Numbered from the stretch's first letter, positions 14,841 to 24,072 are shown. The stretch is 64,000 nt of DNA from Xanthomonas vasicola (GCF_000772705.2 NZ_JSBW02000052.1:1-64000); one strand, 5' to 3'. Numbers and translations are program-made. The notes: generated by a model not told the origin, from the letters alone.

Positions 14841-17338
14841 GTGCCACGCAGCAGACACACGGCACGCCATTGCAGCAATGGCGTGCCTGGTTCGCGCAGC
14901 GCGGCTGGGCGCCGCTGCCATTCCAGCGCGAGGTATGGAAGCGCTATCTCGATGGCGAATCCGGCTTGTTGCACACGCCCACCGGCAGCGGCAAGACGCT
15001 GGCGGCGTTCGGCGGGCCGTTACTGGACGCATTGGCAGCGCGCGGGCGCACGTCACCGATTAAACAAGGCAAACCCGCTTCGCCTGCGCGCCGCCAGCAG
15101 CAACGCAATCTGCAAGTGTTGTGGATCACGCCGTTGCGCGCACTGGCCGCCGACACCGCACGTGCGCTGCGCGAGCCGGTGGAGGCATTGGGACTGGATT
15201 GGCAGGTGGGCTTGCGCACCGGCGATGCCAGCGCGCGCGACAAGCGCCTGGCACGCAGCGGCAAGCTCGATGTATTGGTTACCACGCCCGAATCGCTGGC
15301 CTTGCTGTTGTCGTATCCGGATACCGCGCCACAACTGTCGGCGCTGCGCTGCGTGATCGTGGACGAGTGGCACGAGCTGCTCGGCAACAAGCGCGGCGTG
15401 CTGTTGCAGCTGTGTCTTGCGCGCCTGCGCGGATGGACGCCGCAACTGCGCATTTGGGGGCTGTCGGCCACGCTGGGCAATTTGTCGCAGGCGCGCGATG
15501 TGTTGTTGCCGCATCGCCCAGAGGCAGCGCTGGTCTCCGGCGTGAAACCGCGCACGATGACGCTGGAAACCTTGTTGCCGGAAAGTGGCGAGCGCTTTCC
15601 GTGGGCGGGCCATCTTGGCCTGGCGCAACTGGCGCGCGTGCTGCAGAAGATCATGCAACAGCGCACCAGCCTGGTGTTTACCAACACACGTGCGCAAGCC
15701 GAGCTATGGCATCAAGCCTTGAGTGCTGTGTGGCCCGACGATCTAGCCACGCTCGCGCTGCATCACGGCTCGCTGGATCCAGCGCTACGCGCAGCAGCAG
15801 AGCGTGGGTTGGCCGACGGCAGCCTGCGCTGCGTGGTGGCCACCTCCAGCCTGGATCTGGGCGTCGACTTCCCGGCCGTGGATCAAGTGCTGCAGATCGG
15901 CAGCCCGAAAGGCATTGCACGCCTGCTGCAACGCGCCGGCCGCGCGCGCCATCGTCCCGGCGAATCCGGCCACGTGGTGTGCGTGCCTTCGCATGCGTTG
16001 GAGTTAGTCGAATACGCGGCGGCACGCCGCGCGCTGGTGCATGGCCAGATCGAAGCGCGGCCGCCACCGCGGCTATCGCTGGACGTGCTGGCGCAGCACT
16101 GCGTCACCCTCGCCCTCGGCGGCGGCTTTCACGCCGATGCGTTATTCGAAGAAATACGCGGTACCGATGCCTTCACCGCGCTGGAAACAACCACCTGGAA
16201 CGCGGTGCTGGATTTCATCGTGCAAGGTGGCAGCGCGTTGGCGCATTACCCGGATTTCCACAAGGTGGTTCGCGACGACGACGGCATGTACCGCGTGATC
16301 GACCGGCGCGTCGCGCTGCGGCATCGGCTGTCCATCGGCACGATCACCAGCGATGGCAGCGTACGCGTGCAGTTCCTGCGCGGCGGGCGGCTGGGCGCGG
16401 TGGAAGAACAATTCATCGGCCGCCTGCGCCGCGGCGACCGCTTTCAATTCGCCGGCCGCTTGCTGGAACTGGTGCGCCTGGAAGACATGACCGCCTACGT
16501 GCGCGTGGCCAAGGGCGGCAGTGGCGTGGTGCCGAAATGGATGGGCGGACGCATGCCGCTGTCGTCGGCATTGGGGCGCGAGGTGGAAGCGGTGTTCGCT
16601 GATCCCGGCGATGCACCGGAAATGCAGGCGTTGGCGCCGTTGTTGCAGCTGCAGGCGTCGCTGTCTTCGTTGCCGGGGCCGGATCATCTGCTGGTGGAAA
16701 GCATCAAGGCGCGCGACGGCAGGCACGTGTTCGTGTATCCGTTCGCCGGCCGGCAGGTCAACGAAGGCCTGGCGGCGTTGCTTGCGGCACGTTGGGGTCG
16801 ACGCCAGCGCAACACGTTTAGCTTCGCGGCCAACGACTATGGCTTTGTGCTGTCGCCGGCGCAGGATGTCGACATCGATCCCGATGTGCTGCAGACCCTG
16901 TTGTCGCCGGTGGACCTGTTCGACGATCTGCGCGACAGCCTCAATCTGGGCGAGCTGGCCCGCCGGCAATTCCGCGAGATCGCGCGCGTGGCCGGGCTGT
17001 TGTCGCCCTCGTTGCCTGGGCGTGCGCCGCGCAGCCTGCGGCAGCTGCAGGCTTCTAGTGGTTTGCTGTATGACGTGTTGCAGCGCTTCGACCCCGATCA
17101 TCTGCTGCTTGCGCAAGCCGAACGCGAAGTGTTCGAAGGCCAGCTCGAACTGGCGCGGCTTGCGCATGCGCTGGAAGATTGCGCGCGCCGCGAGCTTCGT
17201 CTGTGCAAACCGCGCAGCCTCACTCCGTTGTCGTTCCCGCTCTGGGCAGAACGCATGCGTGGGCAACTAAGTACCGAAGATTGGAGGGCGCGCGTCTTGC
17301 GCGCTGCCGAACAACTGGAGCGCAAGCATGGGCGATAG
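14837..17338 (+). CDS. Ligase-associated DEXH-box helicase (Lhr-like)
   Basis: This is an 833-residue superfamily 2 helicase. Walker A is HTPTGSGKT with Lys53; motif II is DEWH near residue 178; motif III is LSATLGN; motif IV-VI segments include TSLVFTNTRAQAE, ATSSLDLGVDF and LQRAGRARHRPG. A winged-helix and Lhr-like C-terminal region follows. The GTG start at 14837 overlaps the ligase stop by four bases (GTGA), fixing the start by coupling. It likely unwinds or remodels DNA for the neighbouring ligase and nucleases. Its 3' end overlaps the PdeM gene by 11 bases. Confidence 0.92.
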   Translation: MSATQQTHGTPLQQWRAWFAQRGWAPLPFQREVWKRYLDGESGLLHTPTGSGKTLAAFGGPLLDALAARGRTSPIKQGKPASPARRQQQRNLQVLWITPLRALAADTARALREPVEALGLDWQVGLRTGDASARDKRLARSGKLDVLVTTPESLALLLSYPDTAPQLSALRCVIVDEWHELLGNKRGVLLQLCLARLRGWTPQLRIWGLSATLGNLSQARDVLLPHRPEAALVSGVKPRTMTLETLLPESGERFPWAGHLGLAQLARVLQKIMQQRTSLVFTNTRAQAELWHQALSAVWPDDLATLALHHGSLDPALRAAAERGLADGSLRCVVATSSLDLGVDFPAVDQVLQIGSPKGIARLLQRAGRARHRPGESGHVVCVPSHALELVEYAAARRALVHGQIEARPPPRLSLDVLAQHCVTLALGGGFHADALFEEIRGTDAFTALETTTWNAVLDFIVQGGSALAHYPDFHKVVRDDDGMYRVIDRRVALRHRLSIGTITSDGSVRVQFLRGGRLGAVEEQFIGRLRRGDRFQFAGRLLELVRLEDMTAYVRVAKGGSGVVPKWMGGRMPLSSALGREVEAVFADPGDAPEMQALAPLLQLQASLSSLPGPDHLLVESIKARDGRHVFVYPFAGRQVNEGLAALLAARWGRRQRNTFSFAANDYGFVLSPAQDVDIDPDVLQTLLSPVDLFDDLRDSLNLGELARRQFREIARVAGLLSPSLPGRAPRSLRQLQASSGLLYDVLQRFDPDHLLLAQAEREVFEGQLELARLAHALEDCARRELRLCKPRSLTPLSFPLWAERMRGQLSTEDWRARVLRAAEQLERKHGR

Positions 17339-17972
17339 CGTGCAGCTGCAGCTGGCCGGCGAAACCGTGGAATTGCTCGGCGAACGCGCGTTGTATCGCC
17401 CGGCGCAACGTGCGCTGTTGATTGCCGATTTGCACCTTGGAAAAGCCGATGTGTTTCGACGTGCCGGCATCGGCCTGCCGGCCGGCGGCACCGCGCATGA
17501 TCTGGAGCGGCTGGATGCGTTGCTGGAACAACGCGATGTGCAGGCGCTATGGATCCTGGGCGACCTGCTACATGGCCCAGCACCACGCGCCGCCTGGCAT
17601 CGTCGCTGGAGCGCATGGCGCGAGCAACACTACGCGTTGCGTGTGATCGCGATCCGCGGCAATCACGATCGCGCACTGGCCGGTGCGGACCTGCATATCG
17701 AAGCCGCTGGTGAACAGGTCGAAGACGGCCCCTTCGTGCTGCGTCACGACCCGTTGCCGCACCCTAATCGCTACGTGCTGTGCGGGCATCTGCATCCACT
17801 GGCCAAGCTGCCGGGACTGTCGCGGCGCTGGCCGGCGTTCTGGTTACGCGAACGCGTCACCATCCTGCCGGCGTTCTCGCAGTTCACCGCAGGCATCGTG
17901 CCGACGCTGACACAAGGCGAACGCCTGGTTGCCTGCGTGGAAGGCGACGCGATCGCATTGCCGGTGTGTTAA
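17328..17972 (+). CDS. pdeM: Ligase-associated DNA damage response endonuclease PdeM
   Basis: The 214-residue calcineurin-like metallophosphoesterase has the full set of metal motifs: ADLHLGK (residues 33-39), GDLLHG (near 83), RGNHDR (near 110) and CGHLHP (near 150). It belongs to the PdeM type found as the last gene of ligase-helicase-exonuclease cassettes. It overlaps the helicase gene by 11 bases, so it is in the same operon. The name reflects the family's phosphodiesterase activity; its DNA substrate is inferred from context. Confidence 0.9.
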   Translation: MGDSVQLQLAGETVELLGERALYRPAQRALLIADLHLGKADVFRRAGIGLPAGGTAHDLERLDALLEQRDVQALWILGDLLHGPAPRAAWHRRWSAWREQHYALRVIAIRGNHDRALAGADLHIEAAGEQVEDGPFVLRHDPLPHPNRYVLCGHLHPLAKLPGLSRRWPAFWLRERVTILPAFSQFTAGIVPTLTQGERLVACVEGDAIALPVC

Positions 17973-18017
17973 CCAGCACCGCAAAGGCGCCGGCCAACGC
18001 TGCGACTAAGCGCGGCT

Positions 18018-18036
18018 AACAAAACGTAGCGAGTCG
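18018..18036 (-). repeat. Copy 2 of a short dispersed repeat (GCTACGTTTTGTyAGCCGC)
   Basis: Read on the minus strand this site is identical to 1768-1786 except for one base. It lies in the 174-base space between the convergent pdeM and monooxygenase genes, where I see no gene or clear terminator. Confidence 0.5.
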
Positions 18037-18146
18037 CCATCAGTTGGGTGCGGACGGCGCAGAGGACACGGAGTGTTCGTGGTACATGCCGATTCCGAGT
18101 GCCGGCCGCGCCAACCTGGAAGACGCGTAGGAGTTTATCGGGCGCT

Positions 18147-19412
18147 CTACGCAGCCACTTCGGCTTTATCGTCGGCCACACGCGCCACCGGTTGCGCTAA
18201 CGCGTCAATGAAATCCGGTGCCAACGCCAGCTTGCCGAACCAGCCATGCTGGGTGCCGCTGAGCACGCGCAGCATATGCCCGCGTCCGCCTGGCACGCGT
18301 CCCATCGGGCGTAGCAGCAGGTCGCGGCCTTGTGCCCAGAGATCACGTTCTGACTGGAACAACGGCGTCAGCCAGCGGCTCCAGCGGTGATAGATCGCTA
18401 CATGCGCCTGCCGCTCGCGTTGATAGCGCTGCAAGGCATCGTCCAGATCGGCGCCTGATCGCAAGGCATCGCGCATCGCCAATGCATCCAGCAGAGCCAT
18501 GTTCACGCCCTGCCCCAATTGCGGGCTCATCGCGTGCGCGGCATCGCCGGCAAGCACGAAGCGGCCGCGATGCCAGCGCGCCACCACCGCATCGCGATAA
18601 CTCGCGCGTGCCAGTGCGCCGTGCACCTGCACGGTGGCAAGGCGCGCGTGCGCTTCGGGCCACATCTGCGCCACTTCATCGCGCCAGGCCGCGATGCCGC
18701 GCTGTTCCCACGCAACGAAATCGCTGCACGGCAGGCTCCAGAAAAAACTCAGCCGCGGCGTGTCATCGCCCGGGCGCGTGCCCACTGGCAGCAAACCAAT
18801 CATCTTGCGTGCGCCGATATAGCGCTGGCGCAATTCGTCCACGAACGGCCAGTCTTCGCGCGGCAACAGACACCACAGTGCGCCCCAGGGATACACCCGA
18901 TCCAGCTGCGTTCCTTGCGTCTGCGCACGCAGCGTGGAGGCCGAGCCGTCGGCGGCGATGATCAGATCGTAAGGGCCATGCCAGTGCCCGCGCTGATCCT
19001 GTACGCGCACGCCCTCGTGATCGATCGCGGTGATCTGCGTATCCGCATGCAGTTGCGCGTGCTGCGGCCAAGCCTCGCGCAGCAGCGTAAACAAGGCGCC
19101 GCGCTGCATGCCCACACCCATCAGGCGCGCATCCAGATCGCGGTACTGCATATCCATCACTGCCCGCCCGCAGGGCGTGTCGCCATACAAGCGACGCACC
19201 GGTGCGCCATGCGCAAGCGCCTGTGGCAGCAAGCCCATATTCCAGAGCACCTGCAGGCCGCTGGGCTGCAGCAGAAAGCCTGCGCCTAACGGCCCGGGCG
19301 CAGGCGCGCGCTCAAAGACCTCCAGCTGATGCCCATCGGCGCCCAGCAGCACTGCCAGTGCTTGCCCCGCCGTTCCGTAGCCCACCACTGCAATACGTAA
19401 TGCTTGTTGCAT
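18147..19412 (-). CDS. FAD-dependent monooxygenase
   Basis: The 421-residue group A flavoprotein hydroxylase has three signature motifs. The N-terminal dinucleotide fold is VVGYGTAGQALA with an acidic end FERA. The DG motif is LIIAADGSASTLR near residue 158. The GD motif is LAGDAAHAMSPQLGQGVNMALLDA near residue 290. These enzymes hydroxylate aromatic or polycyclic substrates using NAD(P)H and oxygen. Substrate identity cannot be read from sequence and no pathway genes adjoin it. The N-terminus has no true signal peptide. It is upstream of the convergent repair cassette end and divergent from nothing obvious. Confidence 0.85.
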   Translation of the reverse strand: MQQALRIAVVGYGTAGQALAVLLGADGHQLEVFERAPAPGPLGAGFLLQPSGLQVLWNMGLLPQALAHGAPVRRLYGDTPCGRAVMDMQYRDLDARLMGVGMQRGALFTLLREAWPQHAQLHADTQITAIDHEGVRVQDQRGHWHGPYDLIIAADGSASTLRAQTQGTQLDRVYPWGALWCLLPREDWPFVDELRQRYIGARKMIGLLPVGTRPGDDTPRLSFFWSLPCSDFVAWEQRGIAAWRDEVAQMWPEAHARLATVQVHGALARASYRDAVVARWHRGRFVLAGDAAHAMSPQLGQGVNMALLDALAMRDALRSGADLDDALQRYQRERQAHVAIYHRWSRWLTPLFQSERDLWAQGRDLLLRPMGRVPGGRGHMLRVLSGTQHGWFGKLALAPDFIDALAQPVARVADDKAEVAA

Positions 19413-19456
19413 CGTCCCTGCTCTGTTTCGCCAATACTTCCGCGCACAACCGGCGC

Positions 19457-19482
19457 AAAAAAAACCCCGCCGTGGCGGGGTT
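19457..19482 (-). terminator. Rho-independent terminator of the cold-shock gene
   Basis: AACCCCGCC/GGCGGGGTT, a 9-bp perfect stem with a 2-base loop, is followed on the minus strand by a T-rich run (eight A residues at 19457-19464). It lies 24 bases past the cold-shock stop and thus separates it from the monooxygenase. Confidence 0.9.
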
Positions 19483-19506
19483 CTTCAACCGCACAATCGA
19501 GTCAGA

Positions 19507-19713
19507 TTACTCGACCGGCGTGATGTTCGAAGCCTGAGCACCCTTGGGCCCCTGGGTCACGTCATAACTGACGCGCTGGCCTTCCTGCAGGCTGCGGAAG
19601 CCCTTGGAATTGATCGCGGAGAAGTGCGCGAAGACATCGGCGCTGCCGTCCTCCGGTGAGATGAAGCCAAATCCCTTGGCGTCGTTGAACCACTTGACGG
19701 TACCGTTCGGCAT
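19507..19713 (-). CDS. Cold-shock domain protein (CspA family)
   Basis: The product has 68 residues from the ATG at 19713: [20 protein letters not shown]. It carries the RNA-binding motifs RNP1 (KGFGFI, residues 13-18) and RNP2 (DVFAHF, near 25-30). Such proteins are single OB-fold RNA chaperones that melt mRNA structure. A seven-residue in-frame extension upstream is rejected because the family starts at this Met. About 85 bases of upstream sequence, including the AT-rich ATTAATTATTG, could be a structured leader, as is common for csp genes, but I cannot show regulation. A strong terminator follows. Confidence 0.95.
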   Translation of the reverse strand: MPNGTVKWFNDAKGFGFISPEDGSADVFAHFSAINSKGFRSLQEGQRVSYDVTQGPKGAQASNITPVE

Positions 19714-19800
19714 GGTGATGCGAGACCTTTGCAATAATTAATGGGTGGTGTACGGCGGTGCGTACGCGCCGAGTATGCAAAGCTTATGCCCCGATGACAA

Positions 19801-20553
19801 TCACCCGCGTGCAAGTTCGCCAATCAGCTCGGGCAAGCCGGACGAGGCGGCGTCGACGTTGGCCAACACCTCGGCCATGGTGATTTCCTGCGCATCGCCG
19901 CAACCGGCCGCCCAATTGGCCACAATCGCCAAACACGCATATTCCAGGCCTTTTTCGCGCGCCAGGCCCGCTTCGGGCATACCGGTCATGCCCACCAGAT
20001 CGCAGCCATCGCGACGCATGCGTGTGATCTCTGCAATCGTTTCCAGCCGTGGTCCTTGCGTCGCACCGTAGCAACCGCCGGCCACCATCGTGACGCCGGT
20101 CACTTTGGCTGCCGCAATCACCTTGCTGCGAAACATTGGCGAATACGGATGGCCGAAATCCACGTGCTGCACCTCGCTGCCAGGCTCTTCGCAGAAGGTG
20201 GACACGCGGCCCCAGGTGTAATCGATCAGCTGGTTCGGGCAGGCAAGCACGCGCGGTCCGAACTGTTCGGTGATACCGCCCACGGTGTTGAGCGCCAGCA
20301 CCCGCGAGGCACCGATTTGCTGCAGTGCAGCGATGTTCGCGCGGTAATTGACCTTGTGCGGCGGCAGCGAATGGCCTTCGCCATGGCGTGCCAGGAAGGC
20401 GACGCGGTGGCCAAGCAGCATGCCGACGCGGATTGGTCCGGACGGCGCGCCGTAGGGCGTTTCGACGTCGTGCGACTGAACATCGTCCAGCTGCGCGAGC
20501 TGGTAGACACCAGTGCCGCCAATGACGGCCAATGCGATGGAATTTGCGAACAC
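19801..20553 (-). CDS. S-methyl-5'-thioinosine phosphorylase (MTAP/PNP family)
   Basis: The product has 250 residues from a GTG at 20553, which has AGAGG six bases before it. It is a type of purine nucleoside phosphorylase of the MTA phosphorylase family: AVIGGTGVYQL (phosphate loop), LARHGEGHSLPPHKVNYRAN, and GATQGPRLETIAEI with VGMTGMPEAGLAREKGLEYA. It would cleave methylthioinosine, made from methylthioadenosine, to hypoxanthine and methylthioribose-1-phosphate. Preference for inosine over adenosine is known for gammaproteobacterial homologues beside nagZ. It lies 87 bases downstream of the hpt gene, which could salvage its hypoxanthine product. Confidence 0.85.
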   Translation of the reverse strand: MFANSIALAVIGGTGVYQLAQLDDVQSHDVETPYGAPSGPIRVGMLLGHRVAFLARHGEGHSLPPHKVNYRANIAALQQIGASRVLALNTVGGITEQFGPRVLACPNQLIDYTWGRVSTFCEEPGSEVQHVDFGHPYSPMFRSKVIAAAKVTGVTMVAGGCYGATQGPRLETIAEITRMRRDGCDLVGMTGMPEAGLAREKGLEYACLAIVANWAAGCGDAQEITMAEVLANVDAASSGLPELIGELARG

Positions 20554-20640
20554 AACCGACCTCTGCAACAAATCAACAACGGTGCGCGCAGCAAGACGCG
20601 CTCGGCAGCTCGCATTTCTGCGAGCGTGAAAAACTGCGGG

Positions 20641-21195
20641 TTACTGCTTCATCGCATAGATGGCAGGAATGCCACGCAGCTGCTCGCTCACGTCCATGCC
20701 GAAGCCGAACACGTAGCGGTCTGCCACTTCCACGCCCACGTAATCGGCCGTCACGCCGGGTACGCAGCGGTCGTGACGCTTGACGGTCAACACCGCCACG
20801 CGCACGTCGGTGGCGCCCTGCTCCAGGCACCACTGGCGCACGCCCTGCAGCGTGTAACCCTCATCGAGAATATCGTCGACCAGGATCACCCGGCGGCCGA
20901 ACAGCGCAGTGGCTGGGCGGTGCTTCCACACCAATTCGCCACCGGTGGTTTCGCCGCGATAGCGCGTGGCATGCAGGTAATCGAACTGCAGGTCCTGGCC
21001 ACGTGCGCCCAGTTCCAGCGCCAACTGGCCGGAGAACGGCAGCGCGCCGTGCATGATGGTGAGATACACCGGCACTTCGCCGGCATAGTCGCGTGCGATC
21101 GCGCCGGCGATGGTGGCGACGGCGGCATCGATGGCCGGACGGTCGACCAACAGATCGGCTTGGGCCAGGGCCTGGGAAATGGTGAGCGTGGACAT
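20641..21195 (-). CDS. hpt: Hypoxanthine-guanine phosphoribosyltransferase
   Basis: The product has 184 residues and belongs to the type I phosphoribosyltransferase fold. The PRPP-binding loop is VILVDDILDEGYTL (about residues 104-117), and VLTVKRHDR and YVFGFGMD lie in the base-binding part. It would convert hypoxanthine or guanine to IMP or GMP with PRPP. The ATG overlaps the last base of nagZ's TGA (TGATG), so it is translationally coupled to nagZ. The thioinosine phosphorylase gene follows downstream and would supply hypoxanthine. Confidence 0.9.
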   Translation of the reverse strand: MSTLTISQALAQADLLVDRPAIDAAVATIAGAIARDYAGEVPVYLTIMHGALPFSGQLALELGARGQDLQFDYLHATRYRGETTGGELVWKHRPATALFGRRVILVDDILDEGYTLQGVRQWCLEQGATDVRVAVLTVKRHDRCVPGVTADYVGVEVADRYVFGFGMDVSEQLRGIPAIYAMKQ

Positions 21196-22199
21196 CAGGC
21201 AGTTGTTCCGAAATGGGCAGAAGGAGGAGTGGTGAATGAGGCGTCGGTGCCGGCGAGCAGGCCATCCCAGCCCAGTGCGCCGCGGCCGATCAGGCCGATC
21301 AGTGCGGCGGTATTGAGGTTACGGCCCTGCACGGCCTGCAACGATTCGGCGACCAGTTCCGGGTGGCAGACCAGCACCACGTCGCAGCCGGCATCCAGAT
21401 GCGCGTGCACCCGGCCTGCCACGCCGCCGGCACTGAACGAGGCGGCCATGCCGATATCATCGGAAAAGACCACGCCACGGAAGCCCATCTGGCCGCGCAG
21501 GATCTGTTCGATCCAGCGCTGCGAATAACCGGCCGGTTCTGGGGCGACTTGCGGGTAGACCACGTGCGCCATCATCACTGCGTCCGCGCCGGCCTCGATG
21601 CCAGCCACGAACGGCACCAGATCTTCGGCCTGCAAGACCTCCAGCGGCCGTGGGTCGCTGGCGTGATCCACATGGGTATCTTCCAGCACGGTGCCGTGGC
21701 CCGGGAAATGCTTGAGCGTGGCGGCCATGCCGGCGCCGTGCAGTGCATGCACATAGACGCGGGTGAAGGTGGCCACAATCTGCGGGTCGTCGCTGAAAGC
21801 GCGATCGCCGATGGCGCGATTACCGCGACCCAGATCCACCACCGGCGCAAAGCTCAGGTCCACGCCACTGGCGCGGACCTCGCTGGCCATCAGCTGCGCA
21901 TGCGCGCGTGCGGCAGCCAGTGCGGCGTCGGGGTCCTGCATGTACTGCGCACCGAAACTTTGCAACGGCGCCAGCGCGCTGAATCCTTCGCGAAACCGCT
22001 GCACGCGCCCGCCTTCCTGATCCACGCAGATCAGCACCGGGCGCGGCGCGGCGGCGCGAATCGCTGCCGACAGCTCGGCCACCTGGGTGCGCGAGGCGAC
22101 GTTGCGCTTGAACAGCACCACGCCGGCAACCGCATCGTGCTGTAGCCAGTCGCGTTCCTGTGCGCTGAGTGTGGTACCGGCAACGCCGATCAGAAGCAT
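21195..22199 (-). CDS. nagZ: Beta-N-acetylhexosaminidase NagZ
   Basis: This 334-residue GH3 enzyme of peptidoglycan recycling removes GlcNAc from GlcNAc-anhydroMurNAc peptides in the cytoplasm. The hallmark KHFPGHG is near residue 167 with catalytic His/Asp in the following EDTHVDH. The nucleophile Asp lies in VVFSDDIGMAA near residue 250, and CVDQEGGRVQR near 60 shapes the substrate site. No signal peptide is present, as expected. It is the first gene of a three-gene unit with hpt and the thioinosine phosphorylase. Products of NagZ feed AmpR/AmpC-type signalling in bacteria that have it. Confidence 0.93.
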   Translation of the reverse strand: MLLIGVAGTTLSAQERDWLQHDAVAGVVLFKRNVASRTQVAELSAAIRAAAPRPVLICVDQEGGRVQRFREGFSALAPLQSFGAQYMQDPDAALAAARAHAQLMASEVRASGVDLSFAPVVDLGRGNRAIGDRAFSDDPQIVATFTRVYVHALHGAGMAATLKHFPGHGTVLEDTHVDHASDPRPLEVLQAEDLVPFVAGIEAGADAVMMAHVVYPQVAPEPAGYSQRWIEQILRGQMGFRGVVFSDDIGMAASFSAGGVAGRVHAHLDAGCDVVLVCHPELVAESLQAVQGRNLNTAALIGLIGRGALGWDGLLAGTDASFTTPPSAHFGTTA

Positions 22200-22296
22200 G
22201 TTGGGGGACTCCCGGGCTAGGCGCCTTGGTGGCGCAGCGCGGCATTGTCGCAGATGCGCGTGGCAGCGTCAGATCGCGCATTCAGCTGCGCCCCCC

Positions 22297-22316
22297 GTCT
22301 GCCATTACGGGCAGAC
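22297..22316 (-). terminator. Short hairpin immediately after the photolyase stop
   Basis: GTCTGCC and GGCAGAC form a 7-bp stem with a 6-base loop starting directly after the TAA stop. No T run follows, so it may be an mRNA 3' stabiliser more than a terminator. Confidence 0.4.
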
Positions 22317-23894
22317 TTACAGCACCTCGAGATGGGCTCGCCAATGCGCAGCCTGGGCCTGTACCTGCGCAAGCACCTCGGGCGCCATGCCGTCGAGCTG
22401 GCGGTACGGCATCGCCAAGCGTTCGTTGGCGCCCAGCAGCGGGCGCTGGCGCTGCAGAAAATCCCAGTACAGCGCGTTGTAAGGACAGGAATTCGCTCCA
22501 ACCCGCAGCTTGCGCTGGTACCGGCAGCCACTGCAGTAATCGCTCATGCGATCGATGTAGGCCGCGCCGCTGATATATGGCTTGCTGCCGAGCAGGCCGC
22601 CATCGGCGAACTGGCTCATGCCCACCGTATTGGGCAGTTCCACCCACTCGAAGGCGTCGATGTACACACCCAGGTACCAGCGATGCAGCGCCTGCGGGTC
22701 CAGCCCCGCCAGCAGCGCGAAATTGCCGATCACCATCAGCCGCTGGATGTGATGTGCATGCGCATTAGCCAGCGAATTACCGACCGCATCGGCCAGGCAG
22801 CGCATGCCGATCTGCCCATCCCAGAACCAGTGCGGCAGCGGTGCATGCTGATCGAGGCGATTCAACTGCGCGTAGCCCGGCATCTGCGACCAATACACAC
22901 CGCGCACGTATTCACGCCAGCCCAGAATCTGCCGGATGAAGCCTTCCACCGACGCCAGCGGTGCATGCCCTTGCCGCCAGGCAGCTTCGGCACGCGCGAT
23001 CACTTCACGTGGATGCAGCATCTTGACGTTGAGCGCAAACGACAACAGCGAATGGAACAGCCGTGGGCTGCGTGTGCTCATCGCATCTTCGTAGCGGCCG
23101 AAGTCCGATAAGGCGTGTGCGATGAATGCATCCAGATGCTGCAAGGCTTCTTCGCGATCAAGTGGCCATGGCAGGGCTTGCGCATTCGGCGCACCGAAAC
23201 TGCGCACGCCGGCGGCTTCGATCGTGCGCCACAGCGCACTGTGATCGTGCGTTGCGCGCCAATCCTTCGGCGCAGGCGGGTCGCCCGGCCACGGCGCACG
23301 ATTGTCGTGATCGAAGTTCCAGCGCCCGCCTTCCGGTTCGCCTACCGCGTCGAGCAAGATCCGATGCTGGCGCCGCATGCGCCGATAAAACGCTTCCATG
23401 CGCCACGCGCTGCCGGCGCGAAAACAGGCGGCGACTTCGTTGCGCGCGGTTAGAAAATGTTCGCTGTCGACCATGCGCGTGGCAAATAGCTGCCCGGCAC
23501 TCCACTGCTGCAGTGCTTCGTCCAGCCGCCACTCGTCCGGGGCCTGGTACTCCAGGTGTCCGGCGCGGTAATGCGCCATCAAGGCATCGAGGTTGTGCGG
23601 GATCGACTGCCGGTTGCTGGCGTTGTCGATCGTTACATAGCGCACCCGATGCCCCGCCCGCCGCAAGCCTGCGGCGAACGCGCGCATTGCCGCGAAGATT
23701 GCCAGGATCTTCTGCGCGTGATGCAGCACGTAGTCGGTTTCCTCGCGCACTTCCATCAGCACGTAGACCACGCCGGCATCACGCGTTGCGAACCAGCTGT
23801 GCTGCCGATTGAGCTGATCACCCAGAATAAGACGCAGCGTGTGGACCGGCGTTTGCGCGGTGGCGTCTGCTGTGGACGCGCTGGAATCAGGCAT
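22317..23894 (-). CDS. Cryptochrome/photolyase family protein with an iron-sulfur cluster (FeS-BCP type)
   Basis: The product has 525 residues from the ATG at 23894. The N-terminal antenna domain begins LRLILGDQLNRQHSWF. The C-terminal FAD domain includes ILGWREYVRGVYW and ALLAGLDPQALHRWYLGVY. Four cysteines fit the 4Fe-4S ligands of the bacterial (6-4) photolyase/cryptochrome group: one in GMRCLADA, two in YCSGC, and one in ANSCPYNALYW. Such proteins repair (6-4) photoproducts or sense light; which applies is not decided by sequence. The start could be ten codons earlier (23924); neither has a clear ribosome-binding site. Confidence 0.9.
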   Translation of the reverse strand: MPDSSASTADATAQTPVHTLRLILGDQLNRQHSWFATRDAGVVYVLMEVREETDYVLHHAQKILAIFAAMRAFAAGLRRAGHRVRYVTIDNASNRQSIPHNLDALMAHYRAGHLEYQAPDEWRLDEALQQWSAGQLFATRMVDSEHFLTARNEVAACFRAGSAWRMEAFYRRMRRQHRILLDAVGEPEGGRWNFDHDNRAPWPGDPPAPKDWRATHDHSALWRTIEAAGVRSFGAPNAQALPWPLDREEALQHLDAFIAHALSDFGRYEDAMSTRSPRLFHSLLSFALNVKMLHPREVIARAEAAWRQGHAPLASVEGFIRQILGWREYVRGVYWSQMPGYAQLNRLDQHAPLPHWFWDGQIGMRCLADAVGNSLANAHAHHIQRLMVIGNFALLAGLDPQALHRWYLGVYIDAFEWVELPNTVGMSQFADGGLLGSKPYISGAAYIDRMSDYCSGCRYQRKLRVGANSCPYNALYWDFLQRQRPLLGANERLAMPYRQLDGMAPEVLAQVQAQAAHWRAHLEVL

Positions 23895-24072
23895 CAGTAC
23901 GGCGCCCAAACATGCGGGGTGCAACGGCGCGTACCTGCTGACGCATTGGGTGGGAAAGCGTTCGATCCGGCAGACACACTCTGGTCACCGTGGCCACATG
24001 CGCGCACGACTGCCATGAGATAAGCATTGCCTTGCACGCACCACGATCTTTTCTGCGATGCCCGCCACAGCG

